A DNA stretch of 6,405 nt from an uncultured Eubacteriales bacterium (GCA_900313545.1 OMRS01000159.1:1-6405); one strand, 5' to 3'; positions 1 to 6,236 are shown, counted from the first letter of the stretch. Notes: generated by a model not told the origin, from the letters alone. Numbers and translations are program-made.

Positions 1-1
1 A

Positions 2-199
2 AAAACCGAAGTGGACGAGTATCTGATCATCGGCTGCATGTGGAACGGCTATCTGATCGAGGCGCACGTCTTCCCCGGTCAGGGTGCTGAAGGTCTGACC
101 GAAGAGCAGATCAACACCGCCATCAAGTTCATGAGCGATTTCTTCATCTTTGAAGCAGATGCTCCCGCGGGAAACACTGCCGCCGCTCCGGCTGCCTGA
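2..199 (+). CDS. C-terminal part of an unrecognised protein (5' truncated)
   Basis: The frame is open from the left edge to a TGA at 197-199 and gives 65 residues. A GTG at position 11 lies in frame, but no ribosome binding site is visible before it and the frame stays open upstream, so this is the end of a longer gene. The segment mixes hydrophobic and aromatic stretches (YLIIGCMW near its start, FMSDFFIFEAD near its end) and finishes in a low-complexity Ala-rich tail (AAAPAA). The acidic and Ala-rich end is typical of a flexible C-terminus. I do not recognise the family and assign no function. A strong terminator follows 33 bases after the stop, so this is the last gene of its transcript. 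Confidence 0.75.
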   Translation, partial: KTEVDEYLIIGCMWNGYLIEAHVFPGQGAEGLTEEQINTAIKFMSDFFIFEADAPAGNTAAAPAA

Positions 200-231
200 T
201 CCCGAATGTTGTTCTTTTCCCAAATACGGCC

Positions 232-272
232 GTGCGCCGGGAGATGGTTCCATCTCCCGGCGCACTTTTTTT
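232..272 (+). terminator. Strong rho-independent terminator of the leftmost gene
   Basis: A perfect 16-bp inverted repeat (232-247 with 250-265, arms starting GTGCGCCGGGAG) is followed immediately by seven T residues (266-272). In RNA the two innermost pairs would open to give a 14-15 bp stem with a small loop. It sits 33 bases after the stop at 199. On the opposite strand the stem is not followed by a T run, so it should work mainly rightward, although the long stem could also slow transcripts arriving from the convergent peptidase gene. Confidence 0.95.
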
Positions 273-288
273 GTCATATTTCTCTCTT

Positions 289-1197
289 CTATCCACCCTC
301 CGACAGCCCCGCCACTCTGTTGGATTCCCTGATCAGCGAATCCAGTCGGTCCTTCGTCCATCTTTCAGCGCTCTGGTCCGGCCATATCGCGTACAGGCTG
401 TGAAGGCCAGCCCTTTGAATGTCCTCCCTGCGCATGCGTACCACCCCAGGCTCCAGCAGGGTGATCATCCGCTTTTTATCATTGGGATAGCTGTCCCGGG
501 CATAGGGATCCAGCAGATATAGATATTCTTTATTTCCCCTGACCATTGTCATGTAGTGTCCGGATAAGGAAAACGGATTTCCACTGCCCGTCACGGAAGT
601 GATGATTATCGCTCCATCCTCCATGGCCGAAAGCGCCTGCTTCCAGTCCCGCACCGGTGCAAAAACAAGTCCCAGACCGGTGAGCAGTTCAGAATAGAAT
701 CCCGGCCCCTGCGCGTTTCGGTGGCCAAGCCGGTTGTTTCCTGCCGCAATGTTTCCAAGAACCAGAGGCCAGTACCGTACTGTATCCGCAAGGGTCCGGA
801 TAGCAAACCTGCCCTTCACATATCCGCGGTATCTTGTCAGCGAAAGCGTATCCACCTGAACAGGATCCCTTGCAATGTCGGCAATCTTGCTCATTCGCTC
901 AACAGGCAGGCAGTTGACTGTCGCGATGGCCAGCGCCGTCACCACGCAGCCCGATCCTCCAAAGCTACGAATATGTTCCGATGAGTGTTCCTCACTGATC
1001 ATTTTTGCCCATTCCGGAGAATTCTGGGCGTAATACAGATAGTTCTTTCCCAGAATCGAGACCACCCGGGTCCAGCTTTCTGTTCCTTTGATCAACTGCT
1101 CCTGAGAGGAGGGTGTCTGGGCATATGCACCGCACATCAGAATCAGAACTGAACAGCAGACCCACAGAACTGTTAAGATTCCCAGTTTCCTGCGCAC
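289..1197 (-). CDS. Secreted C39-like (papain-fold) cysteine peptidase
   Basis: The protein has 302 residues from a GTG start at 1197. Residues 1-26 form a signal peptide: RRK, a hydrophobic core, then AYA before Q27. The mature part fits the Peptidase_C39_2 / C39-like pattern. Y56-A-Q58 followed by SPEWA matches the usual 'YxQ-x-dp-WA' entry motif with the oxyanion Gln. GSGC84VVTALA matches the nucleophile motif (family form SGCGPTALAM). SGH214YMTMV and LLD230PY match the catalytic His and Asp blocks. Cleavage of extracellular or cell-wall-linked peptides is therefore plausible; the substrate is unknown. 'GCVVT' instead of the common 'GCGPT' is a mild divergence. The gene converges on the leftmost gene, and the GH51 remnant ends only 68 bases upstream of its start. 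A non-proteolytic C39-like domain is possible but less likely, since all four expected residues are present. Confidence 0.82.
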   Translation of the reverse strand: MRRKLGILTVLWVCCSVLILMCGAYAQTPSSQEQLIKGTESWTRVVSILGKNYLYYAQNSPEWAKMISEEHSSEHIRSFGGSGCVVTALAIATVNCLPVERMSKIADIARDPVQVDTLSLTRYRGYVKGRFAIRTLADTVRYWPLVLGNIAAGNNRLGHRNAQGPGFYSELLTGLGLVFAPVRDWKQALSAMEDGAIIITSVTGSGNPFSLSGHYMTMVRGNKEYLYLLDPYARDSYPNDKKRMITLLEPGVVRMRREDIQRAGLHSLYAIWPDQSAERWTKDRLDSLIRESNRVAGLSEGG

Positions 1198-1204
1198 ACA
1201 GCAT

Positions 1205-1211
1205 CTCCTCC
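1205..1211 (-). promoter_or_regulatory. Ribosome binding site that fixes the start of the C39-like peptidase
   Basis: On the minus strand GGAGGAG (1211 down to 1205) lies 7 bases before the GTG at 1197. That start makes the protein begin exactly at a well-formed signal peptide. The alternative in-frame GTG at 1272 has no ribosome binding site, would add 25 Arg/Cys-rich residues ahead of the signal sequence, and lies in the last codons of the GH51 remnant. Confidence 0.8.
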
Positions 1212-1265
1212 ATATCCGTAAACCTCTTGTGTTTCTCCGGCTTCTTCCCACCTTTGCGCATCCGG

Positions 1266-2197
1266 TTACCACGGGAAAAACCGGGCCACATTCCGGCTCA
1301 GTGCCGGCACATGCGCCACGGCCCGGCCTCCATCTTCCCGGATACCGCCACGGGATGAAACGTATCGGGGTTTTCTCCGCCCTGGCGTATCGTCTGGCAC
1401 TATAAAGGGATCAGGGATGGTTTGCGCTCAGCACCCCCTCCGCCTTTTCTGGTCATAACGGAGGTGGGATGACATTGACCATCTGTACCAGACATACCAC
1501 CTTAACCCTGTCAGCATGGCGCAGGAGGAGCATCTTCCAATCCCCGAATACCGGTATTTCAGAATGGGAGGAACTGCTGGCCACCGCCTCAATGTCGGTA
1601 CCCACCCATCTCATCTGCCAGGCCGCCCCATTGGCACCCCTTTCAGACTCCCATGCGTTTTTTATCCGATTTGCCACGGACCACCCATTTCACTGCCTAA
1701 ACACCTCAGCCGAATCCCCAGCAGATCCTTTCTGCCGATTTTGATACGCAGATCCGACATCCAGCTTCCGCCGGGAGGGGTGGCATACTCCACCCCATCC
1801 CTGGCTTCCTGTGCCCAACGGGTTCTCAGGTTGACGGCATACATCACCTCACGGCCTGCTCCACCCGGCAGACGAATTCATGCAACCCCTTCTGATTGGT
1901 TTCCCTGGTCTTCCAGGCAATGTCCAGAGAATGCGGTTGCTTTTCCCAAGGGCTAAAAAACTATCCCGTTGAATCCGAAAACATGTTTTCCCCGGAATAG
2001 CGTACCACCGGCCTCCCAAAGACACGCTCCTTGGCCGGCACATCCCTGCGGAAGCCCAACTTATCAGCGAGAGGATGCTCTGACTCGTAGATTCCGCCAT
2101 ATACCGCACACCCCAGGTGTTCAGTAAAGCCGTACAGACGAGTGATCCACCCAAAGGTGTATTCCATGTCAGGGATCATGTTTGCTGTTTTCATCAT
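1266..2197 (-). pseudogene. Decayed alpha-L-arabinofuranosidase (GH51, AbfA-like)
   Basis: Minus-strand pieces follow GH51 arabinofuranosidases in order. MKTANM...EYTFG and RLYGFTEHLG (family RIYGSFIEHLG) start near 2194. AVYGGIYESEHPLAD, GFRRDV and VVRYSGEN (family VRYPGGN) follow. LDIAWKTRETNQ comes next, then VMYAVNLRTR, WMSDLRI and LRCLGSEMGGPWQIG (family CLGNEMDGPWQIGH; the acid/base Glu is still present). After that come MRWVGTDIEAVASSSSHSEIP, FGDW, HADRVKVVCLVQMVNV, VMTRKGG, RRYARA and finally VPALSRNV (family PLSWNVIRL), ending at a TAA at 1266-1268. Damage includes a TAG at 1961-1963, a frameshift near 1850, a TAA after QIG, and two internal deletions. One, near 1530, removes the segment that should carry the catalytic nucleophile Glu; the other lies between about 1320 and 1374. 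The remnant is 932 bp where an intact gene is about 1.5 kb. No active enzyme can be made. Intact homologues release arabinose from arabinan and arabinoxylan oligosaccharides in the cytoplasm. Confidence 0.9.
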
Positions 2198-2284
2198 TAT
2201 TTGCAGGGGACCCCTTTCTGCTTTGCGGAAACACACTTTCTCCGCCTCCCTTATGAATTCCGCATTCTCCTGCCAATCTGTTAA

Positions 2285-2293
2285 ATTATATCA
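2285..2293 (-). promoter_or_regulatory. Extended -10 promoter element upstream of the GH51 remnant
   Basis: The minus strand reads TGATATAAT, which is a consensus TATAAT (2290 down to 2285) with the TG dinucleotide of an extended -10. No good -35 lies 15-19 bases upstream, which is tolerated by extended -10 promoters. It is about 90 bases before the GH51 start codon, so it is probably the original promoter of that gene and may still be transcribed through the remnant toward the C39-like gene. Confidence 0.5.
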
Positions 2294-2413
2294 ATAAGCA
2301 TTTTATTTTTCTTGCTTTGCTTCATGTGAAGAATCTTATCACGTATGTGATTTTCCCGTCAATAAACAATCCATCGTTTTTGAAAGTACCCGGCGATGGA
2401 AGGAGCCTGCCGT

Positions 2414-2432
2414 TCCCGGAAACTTTCCGGGA
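2414..2432. promoter_or_regulatory. Perfect 19-bp palindrome, candidate operator
   Basis: TCCCGGAAA (2414-2422), one central base, then TTTCCGGGA (2424-2432) form an exact inverted repeat. It overlaps the -35 hexamer (2429-2434) of the promoter for the C11 gene. No T run follows, so it is not a terminator, and it lies upstream of the expected transcription start, so it would act as DNA. A dimeric repressor site is the simplest reading; the regulator is not in the window. Confidence 0.5.
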
Positions 2433-2457
2433 CAAACGCCGAAGATTCCGATATAAT
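2429..2457 (+). promoter_or_regulatory. Sigma-A-type promoter of the C11 peptidase operon
   Basis: GGGACA (2429-2434, four of six consensus positions) is followed after exactly 17 bases by a consensus TATAAT (2452-2457). Transcription would begin near 2464, giving a leader of about 50 bases before the ATG at 2514. It is the only good rightward promoter seen before the two-gene unit. Confidence 0.65.
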
Positions 2458-2513
2458 GACAGTTATCCGGTCTGGTTTACTGCTTCCCCAGACCACAGAA
2501 ACGGAGTGATGTC

Positions 2514-4691
2514 ATGAAAAACCTCATTATCCGCCAGCTGCTGCTTTGCCTCCTTCTGCTGGCTCTCTGTTCCATCCCCGCCCTTGCCGAGGGCAGCGTC
2601 ACTTATCTGTTGTATGCTTCCGGCGAGAACCTGGAAAACCCTGTTCAAACGGAAATCGATGAACTGATCGCCAGCGGCCTCGGTGCCCAGTTCAACATCT
2701 GTGTGATGGTGGGCGGCAGCGGTTCCTGGAACAGTGGAGAAAACTATCTGGAAAACGGCGTGGTACATTCTCTGGTGCTCGGCGGAGAAGGCATCGCCTC
2801 TGATCAGTCCATGGGAAATCCTTCCATGGCCGCCTCCACCACACTGACGGACTTTATCGTCTCCTCACTGCAGAACTATCCCGCTGAACACATCATTCTA
2901 AACCTCTACGACCATGGCGCCGGAGCTGCTGCAGGGCTGATGGTCGACAGCAACTACCCGGGACAGTCCCTTCAGGCTGCAGACCTGGAGCGGGCGCTTC
3001 GACGGGCGCAAAGCGCTCTGGGAACCTCCCTGCATTTTGACATGGTCATTCTGCATGGATGCATGATGTCCAATGTGGAGTTTGCCGCTGCCTTGCAGCC
3101 CTACAGTTCCACTCTGATCTCCTCAGAGGATCTGCTGACAGCCAATACCCTGACCTCCGTCAATCTGCTGAATATCCTCTCCTCAGGCCCCGACACTGAT
3201 CCCCAGTCCCTGGCCATCGCTTTTGCCCAGACCTACTCTTCAGAAGAGGAAGGCAGCGCCATTTCCGCCATCGACCTCGACCGCCTGCCGGATTTTATCC
3301 GCCCCCTGAGCGATGCCATGGAACAAGTGGCACATCAGCTTACCCCTGAAAATACACTGGACCTCTCCCGCGCCAGGGACCGGCTCCATGACCGCTCCAG
3401 CAAAAGCGAGGACATGACGCCGGATGCCGTGACATGGGACATGGTGGACATGCAGGATCTGTTTTACACCTGTTCTTCCTTTTTTTCCGTCGATTTTTCC
3501 GATGCCGAGCAGCGCTATAATGATATCATTCTCTACAATTCAGGCGGCACCTACAATGGTACTGGTCTGGGCGTCTTCTTTCCCAACAAACTGCTCAATT
3601 ACAATCTGGAGCAGCGCTTCCCCGGCTATTTCACCGGTCTGATTCCCGGACTGGATGATTTTGTGCGTCAATACGCTTCTTATAAAGAAGGAAAAGGGCC
3701 CGTGCTCAGCAATCCCACCGCCAGTCAGTTCACAGGAGACCGTCCGGATCAGAATGAAGCCCATGTGGAATCCCTGTCTAGTGCCCCGGTCCCCGGCAGC
3801 AGGGACCCCTGGGAGTTCCCCTCCTCTGGCACTTCTTCCCTCATTTCCCAGGATACGGAATCCACAGGGCAGCCCGATCCGGGTATCAGCTCCTCATCCG
3901 TTATTTCCCAGGATTCCGGCTCCTCTGCAGCCCCGGATCAGGGCAGCGGCGTTTCATCCCTCATTTCCCAGGATTCCGGCTCCACCGAAGCCCCCGCACA
4001 AAGCAGCGGAACCTCGTCCCTCGTCTCTCAGGAAGATGTCCCCACGGAATCTTCCGGATCCCCTTCAGAGGATCACACCTTTGGTTTTTCCTACTCCATG
4101 TCCCATTCGGAAATGGACTACTTTTCCTATGCGGATGGATTCCTTCTGGTCTCCAGCCAGAAGGAGCCTTCCAACCCCTTCCTGTTTCTCGGACCCGTGG
4201 ATGATATTCTCGTGGACTGGATGGAATGCACTGTCTACGGCTATGTGCCCTCCCTCTGGCCCAAACTGAATGATCAGATGGTCAGCATCAGCTCCAGGCA
4301 GGAAATTCCGGAGGGAATCCTCTTCCTGGTACCCGCAAAGATCAACGATCGCAGGGCCACCCTGGAAGTCCTCTTTCCTACGGGCTCCGGGACAGGGCAG
4401 GTGCGCCGCTGTACAAGCGATGAAACTGGAGGAGGGCCTCAGCCTCAGGAGGAAATTCCCCTGAAGGAGGGGGACCATGTCCAGCTTCGTTACCCTCTTT
4501 GGACACTGGACGAAAATGGAACCTCAGCGCCTCAGACTGAGGAGCGCATCTCCAAACCCTTTTCCTGGGAAGGATCCCTGCACTTTGAACTGAAGCCACT
4601 GGATTCCCGCATGCCCTACTGTTTCATGTTCTGCCATACCGATGTCTACGGACAATCCACGTTCCTGAAACCCACCGCTCTCTGGGACTGA
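2514..4691 (+). CDS. Secreted clostripain-family (C11) cysteine peptidase with repeat linker
   Basis: The protein has 725 residues. GGAG at 2503-2506 lies 7 bases before the ATG. Residues 1-25 are a signal peptide ending in ALA before E26, so it is exported. Residues about 28-395 form the caspase-like C11 domain (clan CD): VTYLLYASGENLE is the first strand region, LNLYDH134GAG carries the catalytic His, and FDMVILHGC183MMSNVE carries the catalytic Cys. The family normally has D-A-C at this last site, where the Asp lies in the S1 pocket and favours Arg/Lys; here it is H181-G-C183. Residues about 405-530 are a Ser-rich linker containing four 20-residue repeats, and about 530-725 form a second domain with apparent beta-strands and no motif I recognise. 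No Arg or Lys lies within 25 residues after H134, where the activation site of related enzymes is expected. It is the first gene of an operon with the next one. The peptidase call is firm; the altered specificity is inferred. Confidence 0.88.
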   Translation: MKNLIIRQLLLCLLLLALCSIPALAEGSVTYLLYASGENLENPVQTEIDELIASGLGAQFNICVMVGGSGSWNSGENYLENGVVHSLVLGGEGIASDQSMGNPSMAASTTLTDFIVSSLQNYPAEHIILNLYDHGAGAAAGLMVDSNYPGQSLQAADLERALRRAQSALGTSLHFDMVILHGCMMSNVEFAAALQPYSSTLISSEDLLTANTLTSVNLLNILSSGPDTDPQSLAIAFAQTYSSEEEGSAISAIDLDRLPDFIRPLSDAMEQVAHQLTPENTLDLSRARDRLHDRSSKSEDMTPDAVTWDMVDMQDLFYTCSSFFSVDFSDAEQRYNDIILYNSGGTYNGTGLGVFFPNKLLNYNLEQRFPGYFTGLIPGLDDFVRQYASYKEGKGPVLSNPTASQFTGDRPDQNEAHVESLSSAPVPGSRDPWEFPSSGTSSLISQDTESTGQPDPGISSSSVISQDSGSSAAPDQGSGVSSLISQDSGSTEAPAQSSGTSSLVSQEDVPTESSGSPSEDHTFGFSYSMSHSEMDYFSYADGFLLVSSQKEPSNPFLFLGPVDDILVDWMECTVYGYVPSLWPKLNDQMVSISSRQEIPEGILFLVPAKINDRRATLEVLFPTGSGTGQVRRCTSDETGGGPQPQEEIPLKEGDHVQLRYPLWTLDENGTSAPQTEERISKPFSWEGSLHFELKPLDSRMPYCFMFCHTDVYGQSTFLKPTALWD
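3831..4058 (+). repeat. Four-fold 60-bp tandem repeat encoding the Ser-rich linker
   Basis: Units start at 3831, 3891, 3951 and 4011, each 60 bases (20 codons), the last one cut to about 48. They encode [TSV]SS[LV][IV]SQ[DE] followed by variable Ser/Gly/Pro/Ala-rich residues. Units 2 and 3 share a 19-base identical run (TTTCCCAGGATTCCGGCTC), while units 1 and 4 have diverged more. The frame is kept throughout, so copy number can change without breaking the protein. Confidence 0.92.
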
Positions 4692-4702
4692 TCCCAAAGA
4701 GC
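4677..4702 (+). promoter_or_regulatory. Hairpin over the stop codon between the two operon genes
   Basis: Bases 4677-4687 pair with 4692-4702: ten pairs around one C-A mismatch, with the loop CTGA (4688-4691) holding the TGA stop of the C11 gene. It is followed by the AAAGGAGG of the next gene, not by a T run, so it is not a terminator. It may stabilise or separate the two parts of the message or tune reinitiation; that role is inferred. Confidence 0.4.
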
Positions 4703-4718
4703 AGAAAGGAGGCCGTTC

Positions 4719-6227
4719 ATGAAGCGCTTCTGTGCAGTCTTTCTGCTTTTCTTCGTATTGCTGTTCCATTGGGGTGCCTGCGCTGAGATCCGTGACCTGC
4801 TGATTCCTTCAGATTTTGTTTCAAGCTTTAACCGGTGTCTCGACCAGCGCTTTCCCGCCTCAAGAGGACCAGGGAGCCTTATGGATCGATTCAGAGACAC
4901 CCTGAAACTTGGCAATCTAACCCGAAGTCTCGGTCAGTATCTGGCGATCTCTCCTTCCCTTTCCGTCCGGGCAAGCTTTACCAGCCGACACGACTCCCCT
5001 CAGGAACCCGCTTCTTCGCTGACTTTCACCTACCCGCGTCCGGAAGGAATCAAATCCCATGTGACAGAAGCACTGGCTGACGTGTTTTGTCATGCTGATC
5101 CCGCCATTCCCCGGGAGAATCTTGTCGACTATCTGTCCATGCCTTTGGGGCCCGAAGACCCCATTTTCCTTGAAGGATATCAGCTCAAGGTTCAAGCCAG
5201 CGAGGATGCGCTTTCCTTCACGCTCTCTGTGCCTTCCTCCAGGGAAACACTGCCCGAAAACAGTATTCCCCTGATCACTTACAGCCATTCGCTTCAGGTA
5301 TACATCCTTGATGTGAGCCGGTGGGCATTTCCAGACGGAGGCTCGGCAATGGAACTGCACTGTCGGTTCCGCGGCGGTTATTCCCCCGTCAAGGTCTATG
5401 TGGACAGCGCATCGGTGGATGACATTCCGGTTGCGGGGATCTGTCATGTAGACGTAGATTCGTATGAGGAAAAGGACGGGACAATACTGCTGCTCAGCGA
5501 ACCTCAGGCGGATAGTACCGCGGCATTGCTTGAGGGAAACCAGCTTAATCTTCTTCTCCGTCTCGCATCACGCGGATTGGATCATAACAGGGTCCTGTCC
5601 GGCAGTGCCCATCTGGACGTCCTTCTGTCTTCCCCCCTTCTGACTCCAGTTCCGGGATCAGATATCTCACCTTCTCCTGTGCCTCAGGGGCCGTTACCCA
5701 CCCGGACCCCCGGTTTACGCGAGCGCCGCGCAATGCGATCTTCCTCTCCCTCATCTTCACCTGTATCAAAAACTCCCTCTCCCTCCCCGAAAGCTGTTTC
5801 TTCATCTTCTCCTATGCCCACTTCAGGCCCGAGTCCCACCCCCTGGGTCCGTCCCACACATATCCCCACACCATCGCCGGACAATTCACCCATGGAGTTT
5901 GACTCCTCTCCTCCCCGGCTCCGCCACTTGAAGAACGGAGAACTGTCACTGAGTCTGAAAATGAACAACCGACTCTGGAACCGAATCACCGCTTTTACCC
6001 TGGAGGTCCGCTGTCTGGATGATGCCGGAAGTCTTCTGGGAACAGCAGTCCAGGCCACCACACGCTCTCTTGTCAGTGCCTACAAGTCCGTCTGGAGTAC
6101 AGAGATCCGCATTCATCCTCCTGAAGGAACCACACGTCTGCAAATCTTTCTGATCCGGGTATGGACAGACAACGGCGAGGTCTGGACTTCACATGGCTTC
6201 CCATCCCTTGAGTTCCAGATGAAGTAA
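4719..6227 (+). CDS. Secreted two-domain protein with Ser/Pro/Thr-rich linker, function unknown
   Basis: The protein has 502 residues, with a strong AAAGGAGG (4705-4712) 6 bases before the ATG. Residues 1-22 are a signal peptide (MKRF, hydrophobic core, ACA before E23). C21 is not in a proper lipobox because Trp stands at -3, so a free secreted protein is more likely than a lipoprotein. Residues about 23-303 are a domain I do not recognise, rich in alternating hydrophobic residues that suggest beta-structure. Residues about 304-399 are a low-complexity linker (SPSP, TPSPSP, SPTP and similar), interrupted by a basic patch RERRAMR (334-340). Residues about 400-502 form a compact C-terminal domain (AFTLEVRCLDDAG, then YKSVWSTEIRI, then IFLIRVWTDNGEVW). 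Its strand pattern resembles the FxLYD-like modules of Firmicute exported proteins; this is a resemblance, not a firm match. It follows the C11 gene by 27 bases with no terminator or promoter between, so it is probably co-transcribed and could be a partner or substrate. Confidence 0.85.
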   Translation: MKRFCAVFLLFFVLLFHWGACAEIRDLLIPSDFVSSFNRCLDQRFPASRGPGSLMDRFRDTLKLGNLTRSLGQYLAISPSLSVRASFTSRHDSPQEPASSLTFTYPRPEGIKSHVTEALADVFCHADPAIPRENLVDYLSMPLGPEDPIFLEGYQLKVQASEDALSFTLSVPSSRETLPENSIPLITYSHSLQVYILDVSRWAFPDGGSAMELHCRFRGGYSPVKVYVDSASVDDIPVAGICHVDVDSYEEKDGTILLLSEPQADSTAALLEGNQLNLLLRLASRGLDHNRVLSGSAHLDVLLSSPLLTPVPGSDISPSPVPQGPLPTRTPGLRERRAMRSSSPSSSPVSKTPSPSPKAVSSSSPMPTSGPSPTPWVRPTHIPTPSPDNSPMEFDSSPPRLRHLKNGELSLSLKMNNRLWNRITAFTLEVRCLDDAGSLLGTAVQATTRSLVSAYKSVWSTEIRIHPPEGTTRLQIFLIRVWTDNGEVWTSHGFPSLEFQMK

Positions 6228-6236
6228 ATTCAATTC

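Larger units (their letters stand above)
2198..2513. other. Intergenic region with divergent promoters
   Basis: This 316-base stretch separates the leftward GH51 remnant from the rightward C11 gene and contains no credible coding sequence. Its middle (about 2280-2380) is much richer in A and T than the surroundings. It holds an extended -10 element pointing left, a -35/-10 pair pointing right, the palindrome over that -35, and a small ATCAC-GTAT-GTGAT inverted repeat (2338-2351). A weak long-loop repeat, CCATCG (2371-2376) with CGATGG (2394-2399), is also present. No terminator is visible. Confidence 0.7.

Noticed and set aside
1198..1272. Extended N-terminus of the C39-like gene starting at GTG 1272 (25 more residues).
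   Set aside because: No ribosome binding site precedes it, it puts an Arg/Cys-rich stretch before the signal peptide, and it overlaps the end of the GH51 remnant. GTG 1197 has an ideal site.
1399..1404. TATAGT on the minus strand as a promoter for the C39-like gene.
   Set aside because: The hexamer 17 bases upstream is GCGCAA, a poor -35, and there is no extended -10; not strong enough to report as a feature.
1516..1956. Open frame of 146 codons on the plus strand.
   Set aside because: It is antisense to the GH51 remnant, has no ribosome binding site, and its Pro/His/Ser-rich product looks like antisense translation.
2371..2399. CCATCG and CGATGG inverted repeat before the C11 promoter.
   Set aside because: Six-base arms with a 17-base loop and no T run; too weak to call a terminator or operator.
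3831..4058. Regular 60-base spacing, as in a CRISPR array.
   Set aside because: The units are coding, in frame, directly adjacent and diverged, without constant repeats separated by unique spacers.
3655..4269. Open frame of 204 codons on the plus strand inside the C11 gene.
   Set aside because: It is shifted relative to the real frame, its Pro/Arg-rich product comes from the Ser-rich repeat read out of frame, and no start signal is visible.
4477..4593. 38-codon frame with a good AAGGAGG-like site upstream, inside the C11 gene.
   Set aside because: The purine-rich site is explained by Glu/Gly codons of the main gene; the product has no recognisable feature and overlaps the real frame entirely.
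4776..4784. Cys21 in the signal peptide of the second operon protein as a lipobox.
   Set aside because: The sequence W-G-A-C has Trp at -3, outside the lipobox pattern, while A-C-A before Glu fits signal peptidase I.
4917..5447. Open frame of 176 codons on the minus strand.
   Set aside because: It is antisense to the second operon gene, with no promoter or ribosome binding site and no recognisable motif.
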